Of a stretch of DNA of 64,000 bases, positions 16,575-24,586 are shown piece after piece. Position 1 is the stretch's first letter. Each line of letters starts with the position of its first letter. The notes beneath the pieces were generated by a model that worked only from the letters and a program-made list of their open reading frames with translations, was not told the origin of the DNA and did no database searches. A program made the translations under genes and the position numbers. The DNA is from Microbacterium ulmi (GTDB taxonomy: Bacteria; Actinomycetota; Actinomycetes; Actinomycetales; Microbacteriaceae), in contig NZ_JAAOZF010000002.1 in NCBI RefSeq assembly GCF_011759705.1, forward strand, positions 620,001 to 684,000, given 5' to 3'.

Positions 16575-17486
16575 GTGCCCGACAAGCCCCGCGCGGAGGT
16601 GGTGATCGACGAGCCGCTCGTGCGACGGCTCCTCGTGACGCAGGCGACAGACGCCCTCCCCGATGCCGCGATCCTCCCACTCGCCCTCGCGGCAGAAGGG
16701 TGGGACAGCGCCGTGTGGCGTCTGGGAGACGACCTCGCCGTGCGTCTGCCCCGACGCCGTCTCGGAGCGCCGCTGATCGTCCACGAGCAGCGCTGGCTCC
16801 CCTCGATCGCGGCGCGCATCGGGCCGACCGGCATCCGGGTCCCTGCGCCCCTCTTCGCGGGAGCGCCCGGCTCCGGGTACCCGTGGGCGTGGTCGGTCGT
16901 CCCGTGGATCGACGGGATGCCGGGCCTCGCCGTGCCCCGTGCGCTCCGCACAGGCTGGGCGGTCCCGCTCGCGGACGCCCTCCTGGCGCTGCACCTCCCC
17001 GCGCCGGCCGATCATCCCGTCAACCCCGTTCGCGGCGGCCCGCTCGCGGAGCGCGCCGATGCCGTCGCAGAGCGGTTCTCGGCCCTGCGGAGCCGTGCCC
17101 GTGCCGCAGGGCTCGCCGAGGCGCACCGGCTCTGGCTGGCGGGGCTCGCGGCGTCCCCTTGGGCACAGCCGCCCCTGTGGATCCACGGCGACCTGCATCC
17201 GGGCAATCTCGTCGCGCACGGAGCCGAGCTCGCCGGCATCATCGACTTCGGCGACGTCACGGGAGGCGACCCCGCGTACGACCTCGCGGTCGCCTGGCTC
17301 GCGTTCGACTCAGCCGGGAGGGACGCGTTCATCGCGGCGACAGGCGATCGATACGGTGAGGCGACCTGGACGCGCGCTCGGGCGTGGGCCGTCGCCGTCG
17401 CACTCATCCTGCTCGTGCACAGCGACGACAACCCGGACTATGCGGCGCTGGGGGAAGAGGCGCTCGCCGAGGTCATCCGAGATTGA
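16575..17486 (+). CDS. aminoglycoside phosphotransferase (APH) family protein
   Basis: A 303-residue kinase-fold protein. The catalytic loop HGDLHPGN and the metal-binding IDFGD sit at about residues 200-225, and LAVRLPRR provides the ATP-lysine region, placing it in the APH/ChoK group. Members of this subgroup in Actinobacteria phosphorylate diverse small molecules; drug resistance should not be assumed from the fold. The start is the GTG 16575. The gene is divergent from fruR and its end overlaps the convergent membrane-protein gene by 14 bp. Confidence 0.85.
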   Translation: MPDKPRAEVVIDEPLVRRLLVTQATDALPDAAILPLALAAEGWDSAVWRLGDDLAVRLPRRRLGAPLIVHEQRWLPSIAARIGPTGIRVPAPLFAGAPGSGYPWAWSVVPWIDGMPGLAVPRALRTGWAVPLADALLALHLPAPADHPVNPVRGGPLAERADAVAERFSALRSRARAAGLAEAHRLWLAGLAASPWAQPPLWIHGDLHPGNLVAHGAELAGIIDFGDVTGGDPAYDLAVAWLAFDSAGRDAFIAATGDRYGEATWTRARAWAVAVALILLVHSDDNPDYAALGEEALAEVIRD

Positions 17487-18327
17487 TCGCGTTCTCGACG
17501 ATCTCGCCCGCGGGGTCGATCCACACGTCGACGGTGTCATCGCGGACGACGAACCGCACGGTGCTTCCCACGGGCAGATCGGCGTCGATCATCTGTGAAA
17601 GGCCCCCGAAGACCCACAGGTCGACCTGGGGGTCGAGCCGGTCCAGGGCACAGCCCCAGTCCAGCAGGCCGCCGTCGATCGTGAGCAGGAGGCACACCGC
17701 GTCGTCGGCCCGCCGCATCGTCCACAGGGTCACGCCCTCCCACTCTCCGAAGTGCTTCAGCGAGTCGGGATCACCCGCGAGATAGTCCAGGCCGACGGGC
17801 ACGATGGGCTTGTCCGCAGCGTCATCGCTCGCCTGATGGAGCACGACGTCGGGCGCCCGCTCGCCGAGCGCGATCCCTGCGAACGTCGCGGAGACGCCGA
17901 GGAGGATCCCGACGCCGACCGCCATCCCCGTCCACCCACGGCGCAGGAGGCGTGTCAGACCGGCGGCCCGCGAGCCTGACTCGATGCCGGTCTGCCGCGC
18001 GCCTGCGGCCTCGGCTCCGGCTCCGGCTTCGGCCGTCGCCGTCTCGGACTCCGAGCCAGGCTTCGTCGCCGGCTCGGCAGACGCCGGAGCCCTTCCGGAC
18101 GATGGCGCGTCGCCCCGCACCGCGGCGGCTGCTGGCGTTTCACCCCGCACGGCGTCGGCCGCCGACGTCGGTCGTGTGCGGTGCGCGCGCACCCGCTCCT
18201 CGAGAAGCTGGAGTCGCTCGAGCTCGTGCGCATCGAGCCCCGCCTCGGACCCGGGGCCGTATGCGCGGCGCCGAAGTTCGTGGAGCTCGTGCTCGGCATC
18301 CGGCGTCAAGATCGTCACGCGGTCCAT
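17473..18327 (-). CDS. membrane-anchored protein of unknown function
   Basis: A 284-residue protein I do not recognise. Residues 1-45 are charged and helical (HELHELRRRAYG then LERLQLLEERVRA). Residues about 50-125 are a low-complexity Ala/Glu/Pro/Ser linker. A transmembrane helix lies near residues 138-160 (MAVGVGILLGVSATFAGIAL), and the C-terminal 120 residues form a folded outer domain with two Cys (VCLLL, WGCAL) and alternating beta-like strands. The ATG at 18327 is chosen because upstream sequence in the frame is repetitive and Arg-rich. It converges on the phosphotransferase gene with a 14-bp overlap. Confidence 0.6.
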   Translation of the reverse strand: MDRVTILTPDAEHELHELRRRAYGPGSEAGLDAHELERLQLLEERVRAHRTRPTSAADAVRGETPAAAAVRGDAPSSGRAPASAEPATKPGSESETATAEAGAGAEAAGARQTGIESGSRAAGLTRLLRRGWTGMAVGVGILLGVSATFAGIALGERAPDVVLHQASDDAADKPIVPVGLDYLAGDPDSLKHFGEWEGVTLWTMRRADDAVCLLLTIDGGLLDWGCALDRLDPQVDLWVFGGLSQMIDADLPVGSTVRFVVRDDTVDVWIDPAGEIVENAINLG

Positions 18328-18450
18328 TCTCGCCCGGCGAGCTGACAGGCGACGGAGGCGGGGCGAACTGTGGAGTGCGGTCCGGTGGGGCGCAGCCTCA
18401 CGCTCGATCGCCATCGGTCGCTCGCGAGTCTCGGCGTCCATCCGCGCCTG

Positions 18451-18521
18451 CGCGACGCCATCCCCCTCGCGACGCCATCCCCCCTCGCGACGCCATCGCC
18501 CTGGCGGCGCCATCGCCCCTC
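18451..18521. repeat. short tandem repeat, four units of about 17 bp
   Basis: Units of the form CGCGACGCCATCCCCCT begin at 18451, 18468, 18486 and, more diverged, 18504. They lie in the non-coding stretch upstream of the 17473-18327 gene. They look like slippage products; no function is evident. Confidence 0.6.
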
Positions 18522-18528
18522 GTGGCGC

Positions 18529-18690
18529 TCAGAGCGTGTCCTGCGAGCAGGTGACGGTGGCCGGCTCGATCTCCTGGATCCGGAGGACGACACCGTAGGG
18601 CGGTCACCCGGATGCTGCGCCCAAAGTCCTCGTCGACGACGTCGTACGCGTATCCCCCGGCGCCCAGACGCGACGCGAGGTTTCGACATC
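18529..18690 (-). pseudogene. possible frameshifted small-protein remnant
   Basis: On the minus strand one frame reads GYAYDVVDEDFGRSIRVTA and then loses sense. The neighbouring frame, from about 18603, continues as PYGVVLRIQEIEPATVTC and stops at 18529. Joined, they would make a protein-like chain of around 55 residues. This could be a small broken gene or a chance pattern; there is no recognisable family. Apart from this and the repeats, the 18328-18745 stretch holds nothing I can name. Confidence 0.2.
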
Positions 18691-18745
18691 CGCGACGCAT
18701 CGGATCGGATCGGCACGACAGTACCCGGCGGCACCCCGGATCGAC

Positions 18746-18775
18746 GAGAAAACCCCCGCCTGAGCGGAGGTTCTC
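18746..18775 (-). terminator. original tRNA-Gln terminator, stranded by the island
   Basis: On the minus strand: AACCTCCGC, loop TCAG, GCGGGGGTT, then TTCTC, a nine-pair stem (one G-U) with a T-rich tail. It lies five bases beyond the left copy of the tRNA-Gln 3' end, so before the island inserted it stood directly downstream of tRNA-Gln. Confidence 0.7.
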
Positions 18776-18780
18776 TTGAA

Positions 18781-18815
18781 GCTGGGGTACCTGGACTCGA
18801 ACCAAGAACAACTGA
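18781..18815. repeat. left attachment site (attL core), tRNA-Gln 3' copy
   Basis: A 35-base stretch identical to 32960-32994. It comprises the last part of tRNA-Gln on the minus strand: the 3' side of the anticodon stem, variable loop, T arm, acceptor 3' strand and discriminator. It begins GCTGGGGTACCTGGACTCGA and ends ACAACTGA, and is not part of a complete tRNA here. Confidence 0.9.
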
Positions 18816-19116
18816 CGGGCTCGGACCAGATGACGCCACGGCGCCGAATCGGCGAGAATCCGCGTGATTCCGCGGTTCTCATGGCAACGACTCTACCGGC
18901 AACCACCGGCTGATGCCGGCCGACCTGGGGGTTTCTGGTCACCAATCTGGTCACCTGAGCGGGTCCCGTGGGCGGCCCAGCGCACTTGACCCCCAGGTGC
19001 CTCGACAGGGCCGGATCGCTGATTTTCCGGGCCGTTCTGCCACGCAGACGGCCTCTTTTCATGTCATGGGATGCATAGTTTGCAGGGTTTTGGTCCCCTT
19101 CTGGTCCCCCACCGTC
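18816..19116. other. left island end with probable integrase arm-type sites
   Basis: About 300 bp without a gene. It holds two pairs of short direct repeats: TCTGGTCACC at 18934-18943 and 18946-18955, and TTTTGGTCCCC / TTCTGGTCCCC at 19088-19098 and 19099-19109. All share TGGTCMCC. Paired repeats of this size beside an attachment core are typical of arm sites bound by the N-terminal domain of tyrosine integrases. A hairpin (GAGAATCCGCG and CGCGGTTCTC, 18854-18880) lies between the core and the first pair. Confidence 0.5.
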
Positions 19117-19965
19117 CTAGACGTCAAACAGTCTCTCGCGTGGCTCGCCTTCTTCGGTCCACTTCACGAGGACGTTCGTCGGGACGCCGTCTGCAATCGA
19201 CAGATCGTATCGAAAGCGCTGGAGCTGCCCAGCGTGAAGGGTGCGAGGGCGGTCGCCTTCGTACAGGAGGTTGGCCTGCCGATCCCCCGCGCGTGCGGTG
19301 AGTGACTCCGCGTCGATGCCGCCCTCGTTCTTCACATCGATGAACCGACGCACCCTCGTCTTCAGGCGACCGCGGCTATCTTGCTCGGGGATGTTCTCGC
19401 TACCGCTCTGCACGATCAGCTTCACGCCTGCGAGAGCAGGCGCTGGGTCAAGAGGCCCACCAATACCGAGCGCTTCGATGTCGCTGTCGATGGCGGCCCA
19501 GACCTTGGCAATCAATTCGTCGGCGTTCGCGTACGTACCGTAGAGGCTCCGTCGCGCCAAGTCGTCCCGGAACTGGCGAAGCGCCGCGAGCTGTTCGATG
19601 TCGACATCGTTTGGATGCGGCGCTGTCGAAAACCAGAGGTGCACACGCTTCCCATCTGCGACGGCACGGTCGATCTCTTCGACAGTTCCGGAGATAGCTG
19701 TCGGCGTTGCTGTGCCGATCCTGCTGCCGAAGATGCCCACGAGTGCGTCCGCGTTGTCGAGCAAGGCCGCATTGATGATCGCCTGCGGGTGATCCCCGGC
19801 TTGCGGCACTACCGACTCCCAGCGCAGTGGGACCACTACGACGCTGCGCGTCCGCGCGTTTGACTCGTTCCAGCTGGAGATCGCTCGCAACGCCGCCTCT
19901 CGACCGTCGCTTACATCACCGGGAGACGCAATCATCACGTAGAGCACCGTGGCCGACGAAGTCAT
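19117..19965 (-). CDS. DUF4062 domain protein, probable defence effector or sensor
   Basis: A 282-residue protein. Residues 5-165 match DUF4062: VMIASPGDVSDGREAAL at the start, SSWNESNA, a VVPLRWES strand, GDHPQAIINAALLDNADALV, GIFGSRIGT, SGTVEEIDRAVADGK and LWFSTAP. This domain is TIR-like in outline and recurs in bacterial STAND and signalling proteins. Residues 175-282 form a second, beta-rich domain unknown to me. The gene is 142 bp downstream of the NACHT ATPase in the same direction, so the two are likely co-expressed partners. Whether it cleaves a nucleotide or recognises a trigger cannot be told from the sequence. Confidence 0.75.
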   Translation of the reverse strand: MTSSATVLYVMIASPGDVSDGREAALRAISSWNESNARTRSVVVVPLRWESVVPQAGDHPQAIINAALLDNADALVGIFGSRIGTATPTAISGTVEEIDRAVADGKRVHLWFSTAPHPNDVDIEQLAALRQFRDDLARRSLYGTYANADELIAKVWAAIDSDIEALGIGGPLDPAPALAGVKLIVQSGSENIPEQDSRGRLKTRVRRFIDVKNEGGIDAESLTARAGDRQANLLYEGDRPRTLHAGQLQRFRYDLSIADGVPTNVLVKWTEEGEPRERLFDV

Positions 19966-20107
19966 ATCCCGAGCATACGAACGTTCACGTCCCGACTGTC
20001 AGTGCTCCGAAGCCAGGAACTCCGATGCTGCATACGTTTGTGCCTGTGCCGGTCGAGGCGCGTCGGTCGAACCGATCTCATTGGATGCTCCCCCGGAGCC
20101 GAGCGAG

Positions 20108-23100
20108 CTACCGATAGGCGGCCTGTGCGTCAACCTTCAGCCACTTCTCGGCTCGAGCAACACTCAGCAGCGATGCTTGCGCAGGGTGCTCCCGCGAGGA
20201 CAGCTCGGTGCTTACCGCGTCGTCTACCTGCGGAGCCGAGGTGCGCAGCTCGATAAGAGCGGCGAGTTCTGGATCTCTGACGTTGCCAGTGACTGCCCGG
20301 CTGCTAAGCCAGCCATACCGGGCGATCTGTTCCGCCGCTCTGAAGGCTGTGCGGCGTCGTGCACCGGGAAGCTGTTCGAGCGCAGACTCGAGCGAAGGAA
20401 GTAGTGCTGTCACGACGGCTCCGGAAGCCACACTCCAGAGAGCCAAGGCCCACTCTGCTCGGGCCAGGTCGTCGTCAAGCGCATCGAGCTGCTGGCGCCA
20501 CCAATCCGCATCACGGCTATTTCCCCGGCTCTGCGCAAGGAGTACGGAGGGATGGCTCGCGTTGCCGAAGGCGGTGGCGTCGGGCCTCTTCGTGTACGCC
20601 GTCGTGAACGGCGATGCCGCTCCGATAATGGCGATCTCCGAGGCAAGCCAGCAGCGTCCGACGTACGCGTGCAACGCGGCCGCTGTCTCAGCCCAGGGGA
20701 AGGTGCTTCCCTTCTGCCCAACTTTGACGGCTCTCTGCTTGGCGATGCCTTCGTAGGGGGACTTGACCTTCCGGAGTTGGTTGATTGCCTCGCTTCGGCG
20801 TCGCTTTGTCCGCTCGTCGCCAGCGACGAACCCTGTCTTCGAAGTCGTGAAGAAATCTCCTGGCGACAGAGCGACCGCAATCTGTGCGGGCAGGGAGCGC
20901 GTCGACGTCACCTGCGGGCACTCGCCGTCTAGGACAGCGTCGATGAGCGCGGTTTCGAGCGGCGTTCCGCTCGACGGGACGAGGCCGGCGCTTAGGAAGA
21001 GCTGGGCACCGCCGTCGGACAGGTCGATCTGGTCGAAGGAGGCGGTCACGCCTGAGCCGGCCTCGCACTCGGCTCCGATCTCTAGCCACGCATTCTGTTG
21101 CGGCGTGCCGATCGATTCCTCGAGTCGCGCATGCCACCATTCCGCGAACTGGCTACGCTGGTTCAGCAGCTCCCGCAGCGCGCGTATCCGCTGCATGTTC
21201 TCCGGGTCCGCAGGATTGTTGCGGATCAGGGTCGTGAGCCTCTCCCAGGTGGGGTCGGCGCCGTCGGTGTCCGGGAGACTTGGAAGCTCGGGTAGTCCGA
21301 CGATGTCGCGCCGATCAAGTGCAGCCAACAGGATCTTGATGCCTTCGTCGGAGCAGAGGGCCGTGAGCACTTTGCGCGCCTCGCGCGGCCGACGTTGGAA
21401 TACGCCGTCAGCGAGGAGAGCCCACGCGGCCAAGTAGGACGCGGGCGCTGTGCTCGTTGACAACTCTTCCTCGATACCCGCCGTCAGCGGGTAGATATCG
21501 CTTCCCTTTGAGTTGCCGCCGTAGAATCTCGCGGTGTTCAGCCAGTAGGGTCGACGGAGCAGTTCTCGGAGCACAGTGGTGCTGTCGAATGTGGCATTGT
21601 CCTCGCCAGCATTGCGATAGAGGAAGCGAGCTGCGAAATACTCCCGCATCGAGAGGACCTCGAACTCGTAGGTGCCATCGATCTTGCTTGTGAGTGCCCA
21701 CAACCGATCGCTGGCGCCTTCGAAGAGTTGGTCAACGATCGACTCGCGGTTGCCATAGGTCTGTTGGAAATGCCGCATAGCGGCCTTCAATTCCTCGACG
21801 CTCATGCGGCCGTTGATCTGCGACTCCTCCGTGTGTGCGTGGAGGTACCAGCCGAGGAACGGGATGATCTCAAGAAGCTCTTCTTTGTGGTCGCGGACCG
21901 TCTTTGGATGCTTGTTCGCCTCGCGGGCCAGAAGCAGATCAACGTATTTGTCGTAGAGGTCTGTTCGCTGGGTAGGCGTCGCTGCGCCCTGCTGCTGTAG
22001 AAGGTCGAGCAGGATAGTCAATTGCATCGGATTGCCGGCGAGCTCATTGATGTATGGCTCACGGCTCCTCTCTTTGAAGCTCTTCCGCAACGCGCGGCCG
22101 TCCTTTCCCTTGATACCGCGGACAGCGCACCACTTGCGCAGGTAGGAGTCCCGTTGCTCTACCGTGAGCTGATTGAGTGTCACGATCTCGAAGAGTCTCG
22201 TAGATGGCTCAGGCAGCTCGCCTGCACTCGGACGCGTCGTGACGACGATCTTCGGGGGGTCCGTGTAGGCCGCTCCTCGGCCGACGAACTTGTCGATCTC
22301 CTTGACGATTCTGCCGCGTATGGTCGCGCTGCCCACCTCATCGAGACCGTCCAGCACAACGAGGCTAGGCACGCGCTCGAAGATGTCCTGCACCGTCTTT
22401 GGGTCGACGGCGATGCCGCCGCTTTCGTGCGCCATCAGATCGGCGAGGAATCGCTCTATCGTGGCTTGCTCAGCCTTGCGGGCCTTGGTTCGACGCAGCC
22501 GGCTGTCATCGGAGTGATCCCACACATCCGCTCCGCCGAGCCAGAGCGCGTAGTCGCTGAGATCCAGCCGAATCGGGAATCGTGGCTTGTCCAGTCTGGG
22601 TAGTGAAGCCGGTTGCTCAGCTGCGGGCATGAATGCTCGGCGATGAGCCTGGCAAATGTACTGGCTGAGAGTCGACTTGCCTTGCCCCGGTGCACCTCGA
22701 ACGAGCGTGAACGGGGCGGGGGCTTTCAAGAGGTACGCGGCGGCACCACCCACATGAGTCAACGCATCCCGCTGATGGCTGCTCGCAACCGTGTGGATTC
22801 GGTCGGCCGTAACGTCCACGAAGAGATCAACGACCTTCTCTCGGTCAACATCCGACTGACTAAACTTGACCCTCTGGTCGTCATCCCACTGCGCCGCCGC
22901 GACCTTGCGGATGAGATCGCGATTCGCTTTGTCCTTGGCGGCGCCGACCTGCTCGGCGATGAGATAGCGAATGAGGTCCCATCCAGCGAGCATGTCTGCA
23001 TACGCCCACTTCGTCTCGGTCGGAGCGTTGTCAACCCACGGATTGAGCGCCTCGCGCCAGAAGCAAGTCATCTGCTCGTACCCGAAATCCTTCGCGTACT

Positions 23101-23470
23101 GCTCGAGCTTCTCGTCGAGCTGATCGAAGGTTCCTGACCCGGGCCTACTGGTGCTGCCCACGTTGGTGACCAAGAAATAGCGGCGAACTCCCTCGCTCGC
23201 TAGCCTTCGCAGATTGGATTCCTCATCTCGGACGACCTGGTCAAGCCAGCTCACTGGGTTTCGTTCCTTGCCAGTGACGGACCACTTCACCTGGTAAACA
23301 ATCACCTTGTCGGCGTCGAGCTTTCGCAGGCCGTCGCGTCCTCCATCAGCCTGACGCAACGCCATCGGAATGTACTCAGGGAACTGATGAGCGAGTACTG
23401 CGCTGACGAGCTGCTGGAAGTCGTGATCTCCCAAGCGTTCGTAGAGGTAGCGATGCTGGCTCTCGGCCAT
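20108..23470 (-). CDS. nuclease-NACHT STAND ATPase (Avs/bNACHT-like antiviral protein)
   Basis: A 1,120-residue protein with an effector-switch-sensor layout. Residues 1-130 are a restriction-endonuclease-like Mrr domain with the catalytic pattern GGRD46G ... YQ60VK62W. Residues about 240-480 are a NACHT ATPase with Walker A GAPGQGKST (Lys265) and Walker B VVLDGLDEVG (Asp374), then VVTTRPS. LSMREYFAARFLY near 610 is typical of the end of a NACHT module. The remaining 500 residues show no family I recognise and would be the sensor. The start ATG 23470 has AAGGAGG five bases upstream; the frame opens 15 codons earlier. Proteins of this class detect phage and cut DNA to abort infection. Confidence 0.85.
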   Translation of the reverse strand: MAESQHRYLYERLGDHDFQQLVSAVLAHQFPEYIPMALRQADGGRDGLRKLDADKVIVYQVKWSVTGKERNPVSWLDQVVRDEESNLRRLASEGVRRYFLVTNVGSTSRPGSGTFDQLDEKLEQYAKDFGYEQMTCFWREALNPWVDNAPTETKWAYADMLAGWDLIRYLIAEQVGAAKDKANRDLIRKVAAAQWDDDQRVKFSQSDVDREKVVDLFVDVTADRIHTVASSHQRDALTHVGGAAAYLLKAPAPFTLVRGAPGQGKSTLSQYICQAHRRAFMPAAEQPASLPRLDKPRFPIRLDLSDYALWLGGADVWDHSDDSRLRRTKARKAEQATIERFLADLMAHESGGIAVDPKTVQDIFERVPSLVVLDGLDEVGSATIRGRIVKEIDKFVGRGAAYTDPPKIVVTTRPSAGELPEPSTRLFEIVTLNQLTVEQRDSYLRKWCAVRGIKGKDGRALRKSFKERSREPYINELAGNPMQLTILLDLLQQQGAATPTQRTDLYDKYVDLLLAREANKHPKTVRDHKEELLEIIPFLGWYLHAHTEESQINGRMSVEELKAAMRHFQQTYGNRESIVDQLFEGASDRLWALTSKIDGTYEFEVLSMREYFAARFLYRNAGEDNATFDSTTVLRELLRRPYWLNTARFYGGNSKGSDIYPLTAGIEEELSTSTAPASYLAAWALLADGVFQRRPREARKVLTALCSDEGIKILLAALDRRDIVGLPELPSLPDTDGADPTWERLTTLIRNNPADPENMQRIRALRELLNQRSQFAEWWHARLEESIGTPQQNAWLEIGAECEAGSGVTASFDQIDLSDGGAQLFLSAGLVPSSGTPLETALIDAVLDGECPQVTSTRSLPAQIAVALSPGDFFTTSKTGFVAGDERTKRRRSEAINQLRKVKSPYEGIAKQRAVKVGQKGSTFPWAETAAALHAYVGRCWLASEIAIIGAASPFTTAYTKRPDATAFGNASHPSVLLAQSRGNSRDADWWRQQLDALDDDLARAEWALALWSVASGAVVTALLPSLESALEQLPGARRRTAFRAAEQIARYGWLSSRAVTGNVRDPELAALIELRTSAPQVDDAVSTELSSREHPAQASLLSVARAEKWLKVDAQAAYR

Positions 23471-23599
23471 TGCGGCCTCCTTTGCTTGGCTCCTGCAACG
23501 TCTGCGTCTATTCAACCCGGAGCAACCGACAAGACGGCGGAAGCGCGCACGATCAACGCTCGACGTCGCGTGAGCGACAAACTAAGTGGTCGACCCTCA

Positions 23600-24226
23600 C
23601 TACTCGCCGAGCGCGCGTATCTCGATGAACCCGGCGAGTGACCGCGGGTCGCGGGACTGGTCGTACTGCCGAAGCCGGGCGATGTACTCGGGCTTGTCGA
23701 GGTCCCAGAAGTAGCGCTGGGGCGGCTCAGCATCCTGCGCAGCGAGAAACAGGAGGTCGGCGAGCAGGCGCGTCGTTCGCCCGTTCCCGTCGGTGAAGGG
23801 ATGGATGCGTACAGCCTCCGCGTGGGCGGCGATGCCAAGTTCGTGGGCGATCCAGTCGTCGGTGTGCTGCCAGCGGTAGCGGATGGTCTCCAGCGAGCCG
23901 CGGAGCTCGACGGCGATCATCTCGGGAGCGACGCCGATGTTCAGCTCGCGCTTCCGGTAGATGCCGGCCCAAGTCCAGATGTCGCCATAGAGGCGACGGT
24001 GCAGGTCGCGCACGTAGTGATCGGTCAGCAGCTCATCGACAGTGAGCGCGCCGTCGAGCACGGCCGTGACGAGTTCCTCGGCGACTTCCTCCTGCACGGC
24101 TTGCTCGAGGTCGTAGACGTCAGCCTTCGTGATCGGCTCGCCGAGGAGTTCGCGTGCCTGCGGGAGCAGTGCGTCGGCCTCGTCGTCGGTGACGGGCGTC
24201 TCGCCATAGCCCGGCGTCAGCGGCAT
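23600..24226 (-). CDS. Fic family protein (probable AMP-transferase toxin)
   Basis: A 208-residue Fic-fold protein. The full active-site motif HPFTDGNGRTTR is at residues 142-153, with all residues needed for nucleotide transfer, and GDIWTWAGIYRKRELNIG matches the conserved flap region. Standalone Fic proteins of this size usually AMPylate a host protein and are held by an inhibitory helix containing S/TxxxE(G/N), either in a small partner or at their own end; no clear copy is seen in the Fic chain. The start ATG 24226 shares a base with the stop of a tiny upstream gene, which is thus its likely partner. The nuclease-NACHT gene follows 129 bp on. Confidence 0.85.
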   Translation of the reverse strand: MPLTPGYGETPVTDDEADALLPQARELLGEPITKADVYDLEQAVQEEVAEELVTAVLDGALTVDELLTDHYVRDLHRRLYGDIWTWAGIYRKRELNIGVAPEMIAVELRGSLETIRYRWQHTDDWIAHELGIAAHAEAVRIHPFTDGNGRTTRLLADLLFLAAQDAEPPQRYFWDLDKPEYIARLRQYDQSRDPRSLAGFIEIRALGE

Positions 24227-24381
24227 CAGCCGCGCTGGCGACGCTCAGCGAGGAACCGCTCGACGCGCTCGGAGCGCACGTGCCCGGCGGGGACGGTGCG
24301 GCGTTCGAGCTCGGCCGACTCCTTCGTGGATCGGATGGCGAACTGCTTCACGGTCTCCTTGGTCACGGTTCGACGTTCCAC
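24226..24381 (-). CDS. 51-residue protein upstream of Fic, possible antitoxin
   Basis: A tiny basic protein, mostly helical and rich in Arg/Glu, reading (M)ERRTVTKETVKQFAIRS at the start and FLAERRQRG at the end. The GTG at 24381 has an ideal GAAGGAGGTG site six bases upstream, better than the ATG at 24402 that would add seven residues. Its stop and the Fic start overlap (TGATG), the coupling expected of an antitoxin-toxin pair. It contains SAELER, which partly fits the Fic-inhibitory S/TxxxE(G/N) pattern but lacks the final G/N. I do not recognise the family. Confidence 0.55.
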   Translation of the reverse strand: MERRTVTKETVKQFAIRSTKESAELERRTVPAGHVRSERVERFLAERRQRG

Positions 24382-24586
24382 GGCTCGCACCTCCTTCTCC
24401 ATCGCCTGTGCGACGCGACCTCCATTCTATCGCGGGAGGTCGCCGCAGCACAGGCTTCCCGATTGGACGGAGGTGCGTCGTGTCCCTCCGCGATGCCGGG
24501 AGCCCCCGGATACGGTATGACGAGGCAACGGCTCTGCTAGGTGCTCTGCGTAGAGAATCAGCAGCCGATCAAGCGAAGGGCCGAGC

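Noticed and set aside
16575..17486. Aminoglycoside resistance gene
   Set aside because: Only the general kinase fold is visible; no similarity to a specific resistance enzyme can be claimed and the gene lies in core genome.
18451..18521. CRISPR-like array
   Set aside because: The repeats are only about 17 bp and directly adjoining, with no spacers and no cas genes; they are a slippage tandem repeat.
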